From NCBI GenBank assembly GCA_018335575.1, contig JAGXRT010000001.1, forward strand, positions 1-50,169: a DNA stretch of 50,169 bases, in the 5' to 3' direction. The stretch's first letter is position 1; each line of letters starts with the position of its first letter. Below the pieces are notes generated by a model. That model did not search any database, was not told the origin of the DNA, and saw only the letters and a list, made by a program, of their open reading frames with translations. Below, one piece after another: positions 9,097-18,770 of this stretch. The DNA is from Bacteroidota bacterium (GTDB taxonomy: Bacteria; Bacteroidota; Bacteroidia; Flavobacteriales; Flavobacteriaceae). A program made the translations under genes and the position numbers.

Positions 9097-11595
9097 TTAA
9101 AAGCCTAGGCTTAACTTATAGGTAACTTTTAAAGCTATATTATTGCTAATGTTTTGGTATTGATAAGGTCCATACCTATAAAAAGCACTTGCTCCAAATC
9201 CTTTAAATAAGTTGTTAAGTTCTAAACCACTTTCAAAATAACCTTTTTCCATGGTTTTAAACTGAATTAACTGATGGTTTTCTTTTGATGATAAATCGCC
9301 AATTGCAGCCCTTGAAATAAGCGTTACTTGAGGTTTAATAGAACCTATATTAAATTTTCTAATGTGTTGATGAACCTGAAACATAAGGTAATTGTCAGAT
9401 AAAAACTCGTTATACTGCATGGTTTCAAAGCTGTTTTTTCCTCCAAAAGTTACTCGTTTTATCCAAGGATGTTTTAAAGTGTAATTAGGTGTAGCATTAA
9501 ATAAATGTGTAATTGGAGCATCGCCTTTTACAATTCCTCCCTGAACTAATAAATACAAAAAATTGTCTTTGTAAAACAGAATTCGATGGTTGGCCCTAAA
9601 AATAAATCTGATAAAATTTAGTTCACCTTCTAAAAATCCATCAAAACTTTGCGTTGCTTGAAAAAGAAAATCGGTATTTCCATTAGCTATTTTTCGTTTA
9701 CCATCGGGGGTTCGCATGTATTCAGAAAACGGACTATACAGAAAACCAGCAGTTAGTAACGTTAGTTTGTAGGATTCTAAAAAATTACCTTCATTATTTA
9801 AGGCATAATCAAATACTGTTTTGTAATTGCCGGTTGATAATCTAAATTTTGACTCGAAATTTGATTGTATGTCGTATGTGAAGTTTAACGCATAGGTGTC
9901 GTACTTATAAAAATCATAAATATTTAAATTTCTAGGATTTATCAACGAAAAACTGTTGTTTTCGAGCATAAAATCTAAGGCTGCTGCTTCTTTTAAGTCG
10001 TACGAATAATTAAGTCCAACCCATGAATTGTGATACTTGCTTAACCTGGTAGAGATACCATAATGGTATTTAAAATCATGGTCTTTAGTGCCGTATGCCA
10101 AATACCCTTCCAGTTTAATTTTTTCTGAAATTCGCTTGTTGGTTTCTCCACCCAATCCCAAACGCAATCCTTCGAACTGATTTAACGCAATAATTTTGCT
10201 AAGCTCTATATTAAAATATTTGGTAGGGTAATAGCCTTTTAACAATTCTCTAGCCAGCTCTAGTTTGTATTCTACTTTGTTTTTTAGTGCTATACTATCT
10301 ATAATTTCGTAGGTTCTTATTTCCCTTTTAGAGATACTGTCTTTTCTGAATTGATTCCAATAAGTTTCAGGTTTTTTATGAGCCAGTTCGTTAATTTTAA
10401 TTTTTTCAGAAAAACTTGATGTTAAAAGTTGTTTATTAAATTCAATATCAGAATTTATAGTTTTTGATATAAACTTTACAAAATCTGAAGGGGTTTTTCT
10501 GTTTCTATTTATAGTATCATTACTGTTTTGGAATTTTACCATACCTCCAAACAGCGACACATTTTTTTCAGACTCACCTTTTGATATCACAAGCTCTTTT
10601 TGCGATTCAAACCAGTTAGAAATACGATTATCATACTCAAAGTCTTGCGTTAGTTTTACGTAAATCAAACCTTTTAACTCTAAGACAGCTTTTGTAATGG
10701 TAAATCTTTCAGAATCAATAAACAGCAAGCCTTCTAATTCTGCGTTTTCTTTATTTTTCTTTGGTTTAAAATGAACCAAATACATTGTATTTGTACCTTG
10801 ATTTAACGTGTCAATTATTTTATAGCGATATTCTTTTAACCCATTGTTGGTAATGGGATTTATGTATTTTGACCCCGCTAAAACTAACAGTTCATCGTAG
10901 ATGTTGAAATTTGAAAAATTTAGCGATAGCATTTCGTAAAAAGGTTGTTTAAAACCTGCCATTCGTGTTGCCAGAACTTCTTCCTTTACTTCATTGCCAT
11001 TCTTATAATGAAATTGAGATATATTTTCACTTAGATATAAATGGCGCTTTTTAAGTGTATTTTTAAATTTAAAATTAGTCGAATCTATTTTTTTAAGCAC
11101 TCGTTTTCCATTTTCATATTTAAAAATGGTATCAATTTTAGAAGAGATAGAATCCGAATCGGCACTGATTACAGTTTTATTATAGGCTTTATAGTAGTAT
11201 GAATCTAGATTTTTTAACAAATTATTTAATGGTTCATTATTGATTACGTTTTTAATAATTTTTATTGATTCATTTTCACTTGCCTGAATTACTACTTCAT
11301 TCAAACTTTCTGTTTTCGGTTCTAAAAGAATTTCATAAAAACGGTTGTTTTCTTCAATATTTATTGATTTGGTGTGGAATCCTACATATGAAACGCTTAA
11401 AGTTTTTAATCGATTGTTTGATTGGATTTCAAACTGCCCCTTAGAGTTACTGTAATATAGTTTACTATCATTGGTATGTATGTTTGTATATGAAAGTGGT
11501 TCTTTTGTTTTAACATTTTTAATGACACCGATGTACTTGTATTGCGCCATCAGAAAAGCAGGAAACACAAACAATAGCAACGTTAAAATCCGCAT
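9097..11595 (-). CDS. DUF5686 family outer-membrane protein with carboxypeptidase-like regulatory domain
   Basis: 832 residues: signal peptide (MRILTLLLFVFPAFLMAQ), a CarboxypepD_reg-like beta domain (about 20-95, with SYVGFHTKSI and the closing NEVVI seen before TonB-type barrels), then a long region rich in aromatic, amphipathic strands to the C-terminal LKVTYKLSLGF, as in an outer-membrane barrel. The arrangement fits the DUF5686 family of Bacteroidota. The family has no firm function known to me; a role in outer-membrane assembly or transport is only an inference. It sits between frr (terminator between) and the MMPL transporter. Confidence 0.82.
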   Translation of the reverse strand: MRILTLLLFVFPAFLMAQYKYIGVIKNVKTKEPLSYTNIHTNDSKLYYSNSKGQFEIQSNNRLKTLSVSYVGFHTKSINIEENNRFYEILLEPKTESLNEVVIQASENESIKIIKNVINNEPLNNLLKNLDSYYYKAYNKTVISADSDSISSKIDTIFKYENGKRVLKKIDSTNFKFKNTLKKRHLYLSENISQFHYKNGNEVKEEVLATRMAGFKQPFYEMLSLNFSNFNIYDELLVLAGSKYINPITNNGLKEYRYKIIDTLNQGTNTMYLVHFKPKKNKENAELEGLLFIDSERFTITKAVLELKGLIYVKLTQDFEYDNRISNWFESQKELVISKGESEKNVSLFGGMVKFQNSNDTINRNRKTPSDFVKFISKTINSDIEFNKQLLTSSFSEKIKINELAHKKPETYWNQFRKDSISKREIRTYEIIDSIALKNKVEYKLELARELLKGYYPTKYFNIELSKIIALNQFEGLRLGLGGETNKRISEKIKLEGYLAYGTKDHDFKYHYGISTRLSKYHNSWVGLNYSYDLKEAAALDFMLENNSFSLINPRNLNIYDFYKYDTYALNFTYDIQSNFESKFRLSTGNYKTVFDYALNNEGNFLESYKLTLLTAGFLYSPFSEYMRTPDGKRKIANGNTDFLFQATQSFDGFLEGELNFIRFIFRANHRILFYKDNFLYLLVQGGIVKGDAPITHLFNATPNYTLKHPWIKRVTFGGKNSFETMQYNEFLSDNYLMFQVHQHIRKFNIGSIKPQVTLISRAAIGDLSSKENHQLIQFKTMEKGYFESGLELNNLFKGFGASAFYRYGPYQYQNISNNIALKVTYKLSLGF

Positions 11596-11618
11596 ATATA
11601 AAATTTAAAGTGAATGTA

Positions 11619-11644
11619 TAAAAAAAGCACTTTAAAAGTGCTTT
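11619..11644 (-). terminator. Intrinsic terminator after frr
   Basis: AAAGCACTTT (11624-11633) pairs with AAAGTGCTTT (11635-11644); on the minus strand it is followed by a T run and lies 22 bases after the frr stop. It separates pyrH-frr from the DUF5686 gene. Confidence 0.75.
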
Positions 11645-11666
11645 AATTAAGTGTTTTAACAAAAAA

Positions 11667-12218
11667 TTATACAGTCATAATTTCTTTTTCCTTGATGTTA
11701 AAATGTTCATCAACTATTTTAATAAATTTATCGGTTAAATCTTGAATATCAACTTCGGCATTTTTCTTCATGTCTTCAGAAGCATCTGTTTTTTTGATGT
11801 CATTCATAGCGTTTCTGCGGTCATTTCTGATACCAACTTTGGTGTCTTCAGCAACTGCTTTAGCTTGTTTAACTAATTCTCTTCTGCGTTCTTCGGTTAA
11901 AACAGGTACATTTATAATGATATTTTCCCCGTTATTCATTGGATTAAATCCAAGATTGGCAATTAAAATAGCTTTTTCAATTTCTGGAATTAATTTTTTC
12001 TCCCAAGGCTGAACCATAATAGTTCTAGCATCTGGTGTGTTTAAATTAGCAACCTGACTAATTGGAGTTAGCGTTCCGTAGTAATCTACTTTAACACCCA
12101 TTAACATAGCAGGTGAAGCTTTACCTGCTCTAATATTTTTAAATTCATTTTCTAAATGAATAATTGCATTATTCATTAATTCTTCTGTACTGTCTATAAT
12201 AAAATCGATGTCTTCCAT
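11667..12218 (-). CDS. frr: Ribosome recycling factor
   Basis: 183 residues, the usual length (about 185). The long helices carry family motifs LENEFKNIRAGKASPAML near the start and LTEERRRELVKQAK in the middle. It works with EF-G to split post-termination ribosomes. It follows pyrH by 46 bases on the same strand, the classic order, and ends at a terminator. Confidence 0.97.
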   Translation of the reverse strand: MEDIDFIIDSTEELMNNAIIHLENEFKNIRAGKASPAMLMGVKVDYYGTLTPISQVANLNTPDARTIMVQPWEKKLIPEIEKAILIANLGFNPMNNGENIIINVPVLTEERRRELVKQAKAVAEDTKVGIRNDRRNAMNDIKKTDASEDMKKNAEVDIQDLTDKFIKIVDEHFNIKEKEIMTV

Positions 12219-12264
12219 ACAAGTATTTTAGAGTTCAAATTTAATAAAAAAATAAATTTTAAAT

Positions 12265-12972
12265 TTAGTCTTGAACGGTAGTTCCAATATTTTCTCCAGA
12301 AACGAGTTTTATTAAGTTTCCTTTTTTGTTCATATCAAAAACTATAATGGGTAATTTATTTTCCTGACTTAGCGTAAAAGCTGTAGTATCCATTATTTTT
12401 AAATTTTTTGAGATGGCATCATTAAACGATAGGGTATCATATTTTGTTGCCGATGGATCTTTTTCAGGATCAGCAGTATATATTCCGTCAACACGTGTTC
12501 CTTTTAAAATGGCATCAGCACTTATTTCAATAGCTCTTAAAACGGCTGCAGTATCGGTAGTAAAATATGGATTTCCGGTTCCTGCCCCAAAAATAACTAC
12601 GCGGCCTTTTTCTAAATGACGTACGGCTCTTCTTTTAATAAATGGTTCTGCTATTTGTTCCATTTTGATGGCAGTTTGGAGTCGTGTTTTAATTCCTTTA
12701 TCTTCTATAGCACTTTGAAGGGCTAACCCATTTACAATAGTAGCTAGCATTCCCATATAATCTGCCTGAACTCTATCAATTCCATTTCCAGCACCTGCCA
12801 CTCCTCTAAAAATATTTCCGCCACCAATTACAATGGCAATTTCAACACCTTGGTCTACCAATTCTTTAATTTCTACAGCGTATTCAGATAATCGTTTTGG
12901 GTCTATTCCGTATTGACGATCTCCCATTAAGGATTCGCCGCTTAGTTTGAGTAATATTCTTTTATATTTCAT
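12265..12972 (-). CDS. pyrH: UMP kinase
   Basis: 235 residues of the amino-acid kinase fold: [12 protein letters not shown] at the start, the glycine-rich [13 protein letters not shown] (about 46-58), the DTAAVLRA segment and [10 protein letters not shown] region for nucleotide binding. It phosphorylates UMP to UDP in pyrimidine synthesis. It begins a two-gene unit with frr and has a good promoter at 12991. Confidence 0.97.
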   Translation of the reverse strand: MKYKRILLKLSGESLMGDRQYGIDPKRLSEYAVEIKELVDQGVEIAIVIGGGNIFRGVAGAGNGIDRVQADYMGMLATIVNGLALQSAIEDKGIKTRLQTAIKMEQIAEPFIKRRAVRHLEKGRVVIFGAGTGNPYFTTDTAAVLRAIEISADAILKGTRVDGIYTADPEKDPSATKYDTLSFNDAISKNLKIMDTTAFTLSQENKLPIIVFDMNKKGNLIKLVSGENIGTTVQD

Positions 12973-12990
12973 ATGTTAAGGAAAGTTTAA

Positions 12991-13021
12991 CAAATATAGT
13001 AATTAGGGTTTAGGTATTAAA
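12991..13021 (-). promoter_or_regulatory. Promoter of pyrH-frr
   Basis: On the minus strand TTTA (13018-13021), 19 bases, TATATTTG (12991-12998). The -7 box is perfect and the -33 box has one mismatch to TTTG, with the right spacing. The ATG follows 18 bases on. Confidence 0.55.
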
Positions 13022-13023
13022 AT

Positions 13024-13050
13024 AAAAAAACCACGTAAAAACGTGGTTTT
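13024..13050 (-). terminator. Intrinsic terminator of rplM-rpsI-rpsB-tsf
   Basis: Stem AAAACCACGT (13027-13036), loop AAAA, ACGTGGTTTT (13041-13050). On the minus strand it is followed by a T tract, 20 bases after the tsf stop. Confidence 0.88.
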
Positions 13051-13070
13051 AAAATTTATATCAGATTGAA

Positions 13071-13892
13071 TTACCCTAGAGCAACGCGTTTAAAGCTAAC
13101 TACTTTTACATCGCCAATTGATTTAACATATTGAGCTACACTTAATTTGTTGTCTTTAATAAAATCTTGATTCACTAAAGTATTGTCTTTAAAGAAACGT
13201 TGTAATTTGCCTTTTGCAATATTGTCTAACATCGCTTCAGGTTTACCTTCTTGACGTAATACATCTTTAGCAATTTCGATTTCTTTATCAATTACTGATT
13301 GATCGACAGAAGCTTCATCTAAAGCAACTGGGTTCATAGCTGCTGCTTGCATCGAAACATCTTTTGCAACAGTTTCTGCACCTTCAACATTAGCGGATAA
13401 ACCTACTAAAGTTGAAATTTTGTTACCTGCGTGGATGTAAAAACCTACAAAAGGAGCGTTAATTTTTTCAAAAGCACCAATTTCAATTTTTTCACCAATT
13501 ACACCAGTTTGCTCAATTAATTTCTCTGCAACTGAAATAGTATCAAATTTAGCGTTTAAGAAGTCTTCTTTAGAATCATAATTCAATGCGATTTCTGCAA
13601 ACTGATTTGCTAACGCAACGAAATTATCATTTTTAGCTACGAAATCTGTTTCACAGTTTAACGATATTATAACTCCAGTATTTTTAGCATCATTTACTTT
13701 AGCAATAACTGCACCTTCTGTTGATTCTCTATCGGCTCTGTTAGCAGCAACTTTTTGTCCTTTTTTACGTAGGATTTCAATTGCTAATTCAAAATCGCCT
13801 TCAGCTTCAACCAATGCTTTTTTGCAATCCATCATTCCAGCACCTGTAGTCTGTCTTAATTTATTTACCTCTGCGGCTGTAATATTTGCCAT
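13071..13892 (-). CDS. tsf: Translation elongation factor Ts
   Basis: 273 residues. The N-terminal UBA-like domain has TGAGMMDCKKALVEAEGD, and the core has the NCETDFVAKND signature that inserts into EF-Tu to release GDP. It follows rpsB by 22 bases, the usual pairing, and ends at a strong terminator. In other bacteria S2 may control both genes through the rpsB leader. Confidence 0.97.
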   Translation of the reverse strand: MANITAAEVNKLRQTTGAGMMDCKKALVEAEGDFELAIEILRKKGQKVAANRADRESTEGAVIAKVNDAKNTGVIISLNCETDFVAKNDNFVALANQFAEIALNYDSKEDFLNAKFDTISVAEKLIEQTGVIGEKIEIGAFEKINAPFVGFYIHAGNKISTLVGLSANVEGAETVAKDVSMQAAAMNPVALDEASVDQSVIDKEIEIAKDVLRQEGKPEAMLDNIAKGKLQRFFKDNTLVNQDFIKDNKLSVAQYVKSIGDVKVVSFKRVALG

Positions 13893-13914
13893 TGTCTTTT
13901 TATTTTAATTAGAA

Positions 13915-14706
13915 TTATTCTTCGTTATCAGTATCGTCTTCTTCAACTTCAACTACTTTAGTTTCTTTTTTAGAAGATTTTTTCTCTACTTTAACTTCTT
14001 TTGTTTCTTTTGGTTCCTCTTTTCTATCAGCTAAACCTTCAGCAATCGCTTCGGTGATATAACTTAAGATTTTCTCGATTGATTTTGATGCGTCATCGTT
14101 TGAAGGAATTACATAATCAATTGGACGAGGATCTGAGTTGGTATCAACCATCGCAAAAATTGGAATACCTAAATTCAACGCTTCAGCAACTGCAATGTGT
14201 TCGTTTTTAGTATCTACGATAAAAATAGCACCAGGTAAACGCGTCATATCAGCAATAGAACCTAAGTTCTTTTCTAATTTAGCTCTTAATCGATCGATTT
14301 GTAATTTTTCTCTTTTTGATAAAGCGTCGAATGAACCATCAACTTTCATACGGTCAATTGATGACATTTTTTTAACTGCTTTACGGATGGTAACAAAGTT
14401 GGTTAACATTCCGCCAGGCCATCTTTCTGTAATGTAAGGCATGTTTACAGCTTGTGCTTTATCGGCAACGATGTCTTTAGCTTGTTTTTTAGTAGCTACG
14501 AAAAGTATTTTTCTTCCTGATGCAGCAATTTTTTTAAGCGCTTCTCCTGCTTCTTCAATTTTAGCAGCTGTTTTGTAAAGGTCAATTATATGAACGTCGT
14601 TACGCTCAGTATAAATGTATGGAGCCATGTTTGGGTTCCATTTTCTTGTTAGGTGTCCGAAGTGTACACCTGCGTCAAGTAATTCTTTAATTACAATGTT
14701 TGTCAT
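13915..14706 (-). CDS. rpsB: 30S ribosomal protein S2
   Basis: 263 residues. KELLDAGVHFGHLTRKWNPN at the start and RWPGGMLTNF in the centre are S2 signatures. The last 45 residues are a Lys/Glu/Asp-rich tail, common in Bacteroidota S2. It is the third gene of rplM-rpsI-rpsB-tsf, but a 168-base gap with two hairpins separates it from rpsI, so it may be controlled on its own. Confidence 0.97.
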   Translation of the reverse strand: MTNIVIKELLDAGVHFGHLTRKWNPNMAPYIYTERNDVHIIDLYKTAAKIEEAGEALKKIAASGRKILFVATKKQAKDIVADKAQAVNMPYITERWPGGMLTNFVTIRKAVKKMSSIDRMKVDGSFDALSKREKLQIDRLRAKLEKNLGSIADMTRLPGAIFIVDTKNEHIAVAEALNLGIPIFAMVDTNSDPRPIDYVIPSNDDASKSIEKILSYITEAIAEGLADRKEEPKETKEVKVEKKSSKKETKVVEVEEDDTDNEE

Positions 14707-14735
14707 TTTTTTGATTTAGTTTACGTTCCGTCGAG

Positions 14736-14785
14736 TTAGCAATAGGTAAGTAGTGATTGCTCAGTCTTACCTATTTGGATGCTAA
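14736..14785 (-). promoter_or_regulatory. Long hairpin in the rpsB leader (candidate S2 autoregulation site)
   Basis: A ten-base stem AATAGGTAAG (14741-14750) / CTTACCTATT (14766-14775) with a 15-base loop is extended by TTAGC (14736-14740) / GCTAA (14781-14785) across a five-base bulge. It ends 29 bases before the rpsB ATG and is not followed by a T run, so it is not a terminator. Ribosomal protein leaders often hold such structures; S2 control of rpsB-tsf is known in E. coli. The link here is inferred from position. Confidence 0.5.
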
Positions 14786-14846
14786 ACTTTCATTTTTTAT
14801 GAATAACGACAATTTTATTAATTTTTTCAATGATCTGTTTTAAGGA

Positions 14847-14866
14847 GATGGATAAAAAAATCCATC
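14847..14866 (-). repeat. Inverted repeat between rpsI and rpsB
   Basis: GATGGAT and ATCCATC flank a six-base A (plus strand) loop, 8 bases after the rpsI stop. There is no T run behind it on the minus strand, so it may be a processing or stability hairpin at the 3' end of rplM-rpsI rather than a terminator. Confidence 0.45.
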
Positions 14867-14874
14867 GCCAAATA

Positions 14875-15261
14875 TTAACGTTTAGAGAATTGGAATCTCT
14901 TACGAGCTTTTTTCTGACCGAATTTCTTACGCTCAACCATTCTTGGATCTCTTGTTAACAATCCTTCTGGTTTTAAAATTGCTCTAAACTCTTCGTTAAT
15001 AGCAATTAAAGCTCTTGAAATACCTAAACGAATTGCTTCTGCTTGCCCTGTAACTCCACCACCGTATACGTTTACTTTTACATCGTATTCGTTTTCAGTG
15101 CCAGTTAATACTAATGGCTGCTTTACTTTGTATTGTAATGAAGCAGTTGTTAAGTAGTTATTTAAATCTCTTTTGTTGATAACTACATTTCCATTTCCTT
15201 TAGAAACATAAACACGCGCAACGGCTGTTTTTCTTCTACCTATTTTATGTACTACTTCCAT
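14875..15261 (-). CDS. rpsI: 30S ribosomal protein S9
   Basis: 128 residues. [12 protein letters not shown] at the start, [19 protein letters not shown] in the middle and the basic tail [12 protein letters not shown] that reaches the P site. Its ATG shares one base with the rplM stop (TAATG), so the two are translationally coupled. Confidence 0.98.
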   Translation of the reverse strand: MEVVHKIGRRKTAVARVYVSKGNGNVVINKRDLNNYLTTASLQYKVKQPLVLTGTENEYDVKVNVYGGGVTGQAEAIRLGISRALIAINEEFRAILKPEGLLTRDPRMVERKKFGQKKARKRFQFSKR

Positions 15262-15716
15262 TATCTTAAGTCGTTTAAGTTAATTAATTTAGGAGTTTGA
15301 GCAGTTTGTTGGTGCTCAGCGCCTGCATATACATATAAATTTCTGAACAAAGCGCTTCCTAATTTATTTTTAGGTAACATCCCTTTAATAGCTTTCTCTA
15401 CAACGCGAGTGTTGTCTTTTTGATGCATCTCTTTAGCTGTTAAAGTTCTTTGTCCGCCTGGATATCCTGTGTGACGAACATAAACTTTGTCGTCCCATTT
15501 TTTTCCAGTAAGGTTGATTTTTTCAGCGTTTATCACGATAACGTTGTCACCGCAATCTACGTGAGGAGTGTAGTTGGTCTTGTATTTCCCTCTGATTAGC
15601 ATTGCCACTTTAGAGGCTAAACGACCCAATGAATGTCCGTCCGCATCAACAACTAACCACTCTTTGGTAACGGTGTTTTTGTTTGCTGATACTGTTTTGT
15701 AACTTAATGTGCTCAC
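15261..15716 (-). CDS. rplM: 50S ribosomal protein L13
   Basis: 151 residues from a GTG start at 15716. [20 protein letters not shown], the [13 protein letters not shown] segment and [10 protein letters not shown] identify L13. An upstream GTG at 15761 would give 166 residues, but the promoter at 15772-15802 puts the transcript start within a few bases of that codon, while the GTG at 15716 gives the family length and start ([12 protein letters not shown]). It is followed by rpsI with a one-base overlap. Confidence 0.96.
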   Translation of the reverse strand: MSTLSYKTVSANKNTVTKEWLVVDADGHSLGRLASKVAMLIRGKYKTNYTPHVDCGDNVIVINAEKINLTGKKWDDKVYVRHTGYPGGQRTLTAKEMHQKDNTRVVEKAIKGMLPKNKLGSALFRNLYVYAGAEHQQTAQTPKLINLNDLR

Positions 15717-15771
15717 ACTATTAGTTTTTGTAATTGTTAAACAATAATTTTTTCCCTTCACTAAGGGTTTG

Positions 15772-15802
15772 CAAAGGTAAAATTAATTATCGATTTAACA
15801 AA
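15772..15802 (-). promoter_or_regulatory. Promoter of the rplM operon
   Basis: On the minus strand TTTG (15799-15802), exactly 19 bases, TACCTTTG (15772-15779): a full match to the Bacteroidota housekeeping promoter (TTTG-N19-TAnnTTTG). It predicts a leader of about 50 bases before the GTG at 15716. Confidence 0.78.
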
Positions 15803-15828
15803 CAGTAAAACAGTCTAATTGCAAAAAA

Positions 15829-18657
15829 TTAATGTGCTTGTAGCCAATCAGTTCCAATGCCAATATCAACAGTTAATGGAAAGCTCAATTTATAGGCATT
15901 TTCCATCGTTGATTTAATAATTGGTAATACTATTTCTTGTTCATCTTTGTGAATATCAAACACCAATTCATCATGCACTTGTAATAACATTTTTGATTTA
16001 AATTGATTTTTTTTGAAACTTTTAAAAATGTTTATCATCGCTATTTTTATAATATCTGCTGCACTACCTTGAATTGGAGCATTAATGGCGTTGCGCTCAT
16101 CAGCAGATTTTACTATGTGGTTTTGCGAGTTGATATTGTGCAAGTAACGTCTTCTGCCCAAAAGTGTTTCAACATAACCATGTTCACGTGCAAAAGCAAT
16201 TTGTTTATCAATAAATGATTTTAAACTTGGATATGTTTTAAAATAGGTATCGATTAGTTCTTTAGATTCAGTTCGGGTTAAATCTGTTTGTTGACTTAAA
16301 CCAAAGGAAGAAACACCGTAAATAATTCCAAAATTTACTGTCTTAGCATGACTTCTTTGCTCTTTTGTCACCTCGTTTAACGGAACATTAAAAACTTTTG
16401 ATGCGGTTGATTTATGAATATCTTCGCCGTTTTTAAATGCCTGAACCATGGTTGGGTCGCCACTCATGTCTGCAATTAATCGCAATTCAATTTGCGAATA
16501 ATCAGCAGAAGCTAATATGTAGTTCTCATTTTTAGGTACAAAAGCTTTTCTAATTTCTCTTCCTCGTTCAGTTCTAATTGGTATGTTTTGAAGGTTAGGG
16601 TTGTTAGAGCTCAACCTTCCAGTAGCTGCTACTGCCTGACTAAAAGTGGTGTGTATTCTTCCTGTTTTTTTATGTACCTCATTGGGAAGTGAATCAACAT
16701 ATGTATTTTGAAGTTTAATCAGCGATCGCCATTCTAAAATGTTATTGATAATTGGATGTTTATCGGTTAAATTGACTAAAATTTCTTCGCCGGTTGCATA
16801 CTGACCAGTTTTTGTTTTTTTAGGTTTGTCTACTAATTTTAGATTTTCGAACAGTACAATTCCAAGTTGTTTTGGAGATGCTAAATTAAAGGTTTCTCCA
16901 GCTTGCTCGTAAATATGTTTTTCAAGTTTTAAAATGTCACCGGTAAGTTCTTTTGAAAGTTCTTTTAAAAAAGATGTATCTACTTTGATGCCTTCAAATT
17001 CCATAGCTGCTAATACTTCTATTAAGGGCATTTCTATTTTTATAAACAAGTTGGTTAAGTTGTTTTTAGCTAATTCTTTTTCAAACAGTTGTTTTAACTG
17101 AAAAGTAATATCGGCATCTTCTACAGCATATTCCTTTACTTTTTGCAAATCAACAGAACGCATAGAAAGTTGACTTTTTCCTTTTTTTCCAATTAATTCT
17201 TCTATAGGTACAGGTTGATAATTTAGGTATGTTTCTGCTAAAACATCCATATTGTGGCGCATATCAGGATTGATGAGGTAATGCGCAAGCATAGTATCAA
17301 ATTGAGGTCCTTTTATTTCTATACCGTATTTCATTAAAACCTTTAAATCAAACTTTAAATTTTGGCCTATTTTTTCTATAGATTCACTTTCAAAAAATGG
17401 TTTAAATTCTTCTAAAATCTTTTTAGTTTCATCTTGACTTTCTGGAAATGGAACGTAGTATCCTTTCCCTTTTTCATATGAAAATGCAATGCCAATTAAC
17501 TCAGATTCAAATATATCCAAGCCACTAGTTTCGGTATCAAAACACACCGATTTTTGGTTAGTTAAATAATTTACCAGCAATTTGCGAGCAATAGGAGTGT
17601 CTGCAATTTGGTAAAAATGCTCAGTATTATTAATGTTCTTATAACCACTTTGTGTATTTTGTATGTTTTGATTTGTTGAGGGAGCAAACAAATCAAACTG
17701 ATGAGATTCAGTTGTAAGCTCTGTTGTTTCAAGTTTTGTTAAATTATTTTGCTTGTTTTCAATTAGTAAACCTCGTTCTTTAAAAAATTGGAAGAAATTT
17801 TCGGCTAAACGTCGAAATTCTAATTCTTGAAATAGGGATGTTGTTTTTTCAAAATCGGGTTGTGAAAGTTCATAATCAGTTTCGTTGAATTGAACAGGAC
17901 AATCGGTAATGATGGTGGCTAATTTTTTTGAAAGTATCCCCAATTCTTTATTTGCCTCAATATTTTCTTTTAATTTTCCTTTCAGTTCATGTGTGTTTGC
18001 TAAGAGGTTTTCTAAACTGCCGTATTCTTTTATGAATTTCTTAGCAGTTTTATCGCCTACACCAGGTAATCCAGGGAAATTATCAACAGAATCCCCCATC
18101 ATGCCTAAATAGTCAATTACTTGTAAAGGGTGGTCAACTTCAAATTTTTCTTTTACTTCATTAATGCCCCAAATTTCAATTCCGTTACCCATACGCGCTG
18201 GGCGATACATAAATATATTGTCGGTAACTAACTGAGCAAAGTCCTTATCCGGTGTAACCATATAAACCTGATATCCTTCTTTTTCGGCTTGTTTAGCTAT
18301 GGTTCCAATTAAATCATCTGCTTCAAAACCGCTTTTTTCAATAATGGGAATATGCATGGCTTCTAACAACTGATGTATGTATGGTACAGCAATTTTAATA
18401 GCTTCGGGGGTTTCATCGCGATTTGCTTTGTAGTCTGGAAAAATTTCATTTCGCATATCAGAACCTCCTTTATCAAAAGCCACAGCTAAATGATCTGGAT
18501 TTTCGCGCTTAATAACATCAATCAATGAATTCATGAATCCAAGAATGGCTGAAGTATCCATACCTTTTGAATTAATTCTGGGATTTTTTATAAATGCGTA
18601 ATATCCTCTAAAAATTAATGCATACGCATCGAGTAGAAATAGTTTTTTTTGTGGCAT
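15829..18657 (-). CDS. polA: DNA polymerase I
   Basis: 942 residues with three domains: 5'-3' flap nuclease (about 1-290; LLDAYALIFRGYYAF start, DKGGSD, EADDLIGT), 3'-5' exonuclease (about 345-530), and polymerase (about 560-942). The proofreading site looks intact: FDTETSGLD (ExoI), QNLKFDLKVL (ExoII) and YAVEDAD (ExoIII). Polymerase motifs A (ADYSQIELRL), B (HAKTVNFGIIYG) and C (QVHDELVFD) are present. It fills gaps and removes primers during replication and repair. It is a single gene, divergent from the thioredoxin-like gene. Confidence 0.97.
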   Translation of the reverse strand: MPQKKLFLLDAYALIFRGYYAFIKNPRINSKGMDTSAILGFMNSLIDVIKRENPDHLAVAFDKGGSDMRNEIFPDYKANRDETPEAIKIAVPYIHQLLEAMHIPIIEKSGFEADDLIGTIAKQAEKEGYQVYMVTPDKDFAQLVTDNIFMYRPARMGNGIEIWGINEVKEKFEVDHPLQVIDYLGMMGDSVDNFPGLPGVGDKTAKKFIKEYGSLENLLANTHELKGKLKENIEANKELGILSKKLATIITDCPVQFNETDYELSQPDFEKTTSLFQELEFRRLAENFFQFFKERGLLIENKQNNLTKLETTELTTESHQFDLFAPSTNQNIQNTQSGYKNINNTEHFYQIADTPIARKLLVNYLTNQKSVCFDTETSGLDIFESELIGIAFSYEKGKGYYVPFPESQDETKKILEEFKPFFESESIEKIGQNLKFDLKVLMKYGIEIKGPQFDTMLAHYLINPDMRHNMDVLAETYLNYQPVPIEELIGKKGKSQLSMRSVDLQKVKEYAVEDADITFQLKQLFEKELAKNNLTNLFIKIEMPLIEVLAAMEFEGIKVDTSFLKELSKELTGDILKLEKHIYEQAGETFNLASPKQLGIVLFENLKLVDKPKKTKTGQYATGEEILVNLTDKHPIINNILEWRSLIKLQNTYVDSLPNEVHKKTGRIHTTFSQAVAATGRLSSNNPNLQNIPIRTERGREIRKAFVPKNENYILASADYSQIELRLIADMSGDPTMVQAFKNGEDIHKSTASKVFNVPLNEVTKEQRSHAKTVNFGIIYGVSSFGLSQQTDLTRTESKELIDTYFKTYPSLKSFIDKQIAFAREHGYVETLLGRRRYLHNINSQNHIVKSADERNAINAPIQGSAADIIKIAMINIFKSFKKNQFKSKMLLQVHDELVFDIHKDEQEIVLPIIKSTMENAYKLSFPLTVDIGIGTDWLQAH

Positions 18658-18678
18658 GATGTTAAGTTAATTGAAATT

Positions 18679-18686
18679 CAAAAATA
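18679..18686 (-). promoter_or_regulatory. Candidate -7 box of polA
   Basis: TATTTTTG on the minus strand, 21 bases before the polA ATG. No clear -33 element. Confidence 0.35.
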
Positions 18687-18744
18687 CGAATACTTAATTT
18701 AATATGTTAAGAAGGTAAGCATGTGTTTTGAATTGATAAAATTG

Positions 18745-18752
18745 TATATTTG
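18745..18752 (+). promoter_or_regulatory. Candidate -7 box of the thioredoxin-like gene
   Basis: TATATTTG lies 18 bases before the ATG at 18771. It covers a TTG at 18750 in the same frame, which argues that this TTG is not the start. A weak TGTG stands 19 bases upstream. Confidence 0.42.
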
Positions 18753-18770
18753 AAAGTACTTATTATTTTA

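Noticed and set aside
15717-15761. In-frame upstream GTG for rplM.
   Set aside because: It lies within a few bases of the predicted transcript start, and the extra 15 residues are not part of L13; the GTG at 15716 gives the usual 151 residues.
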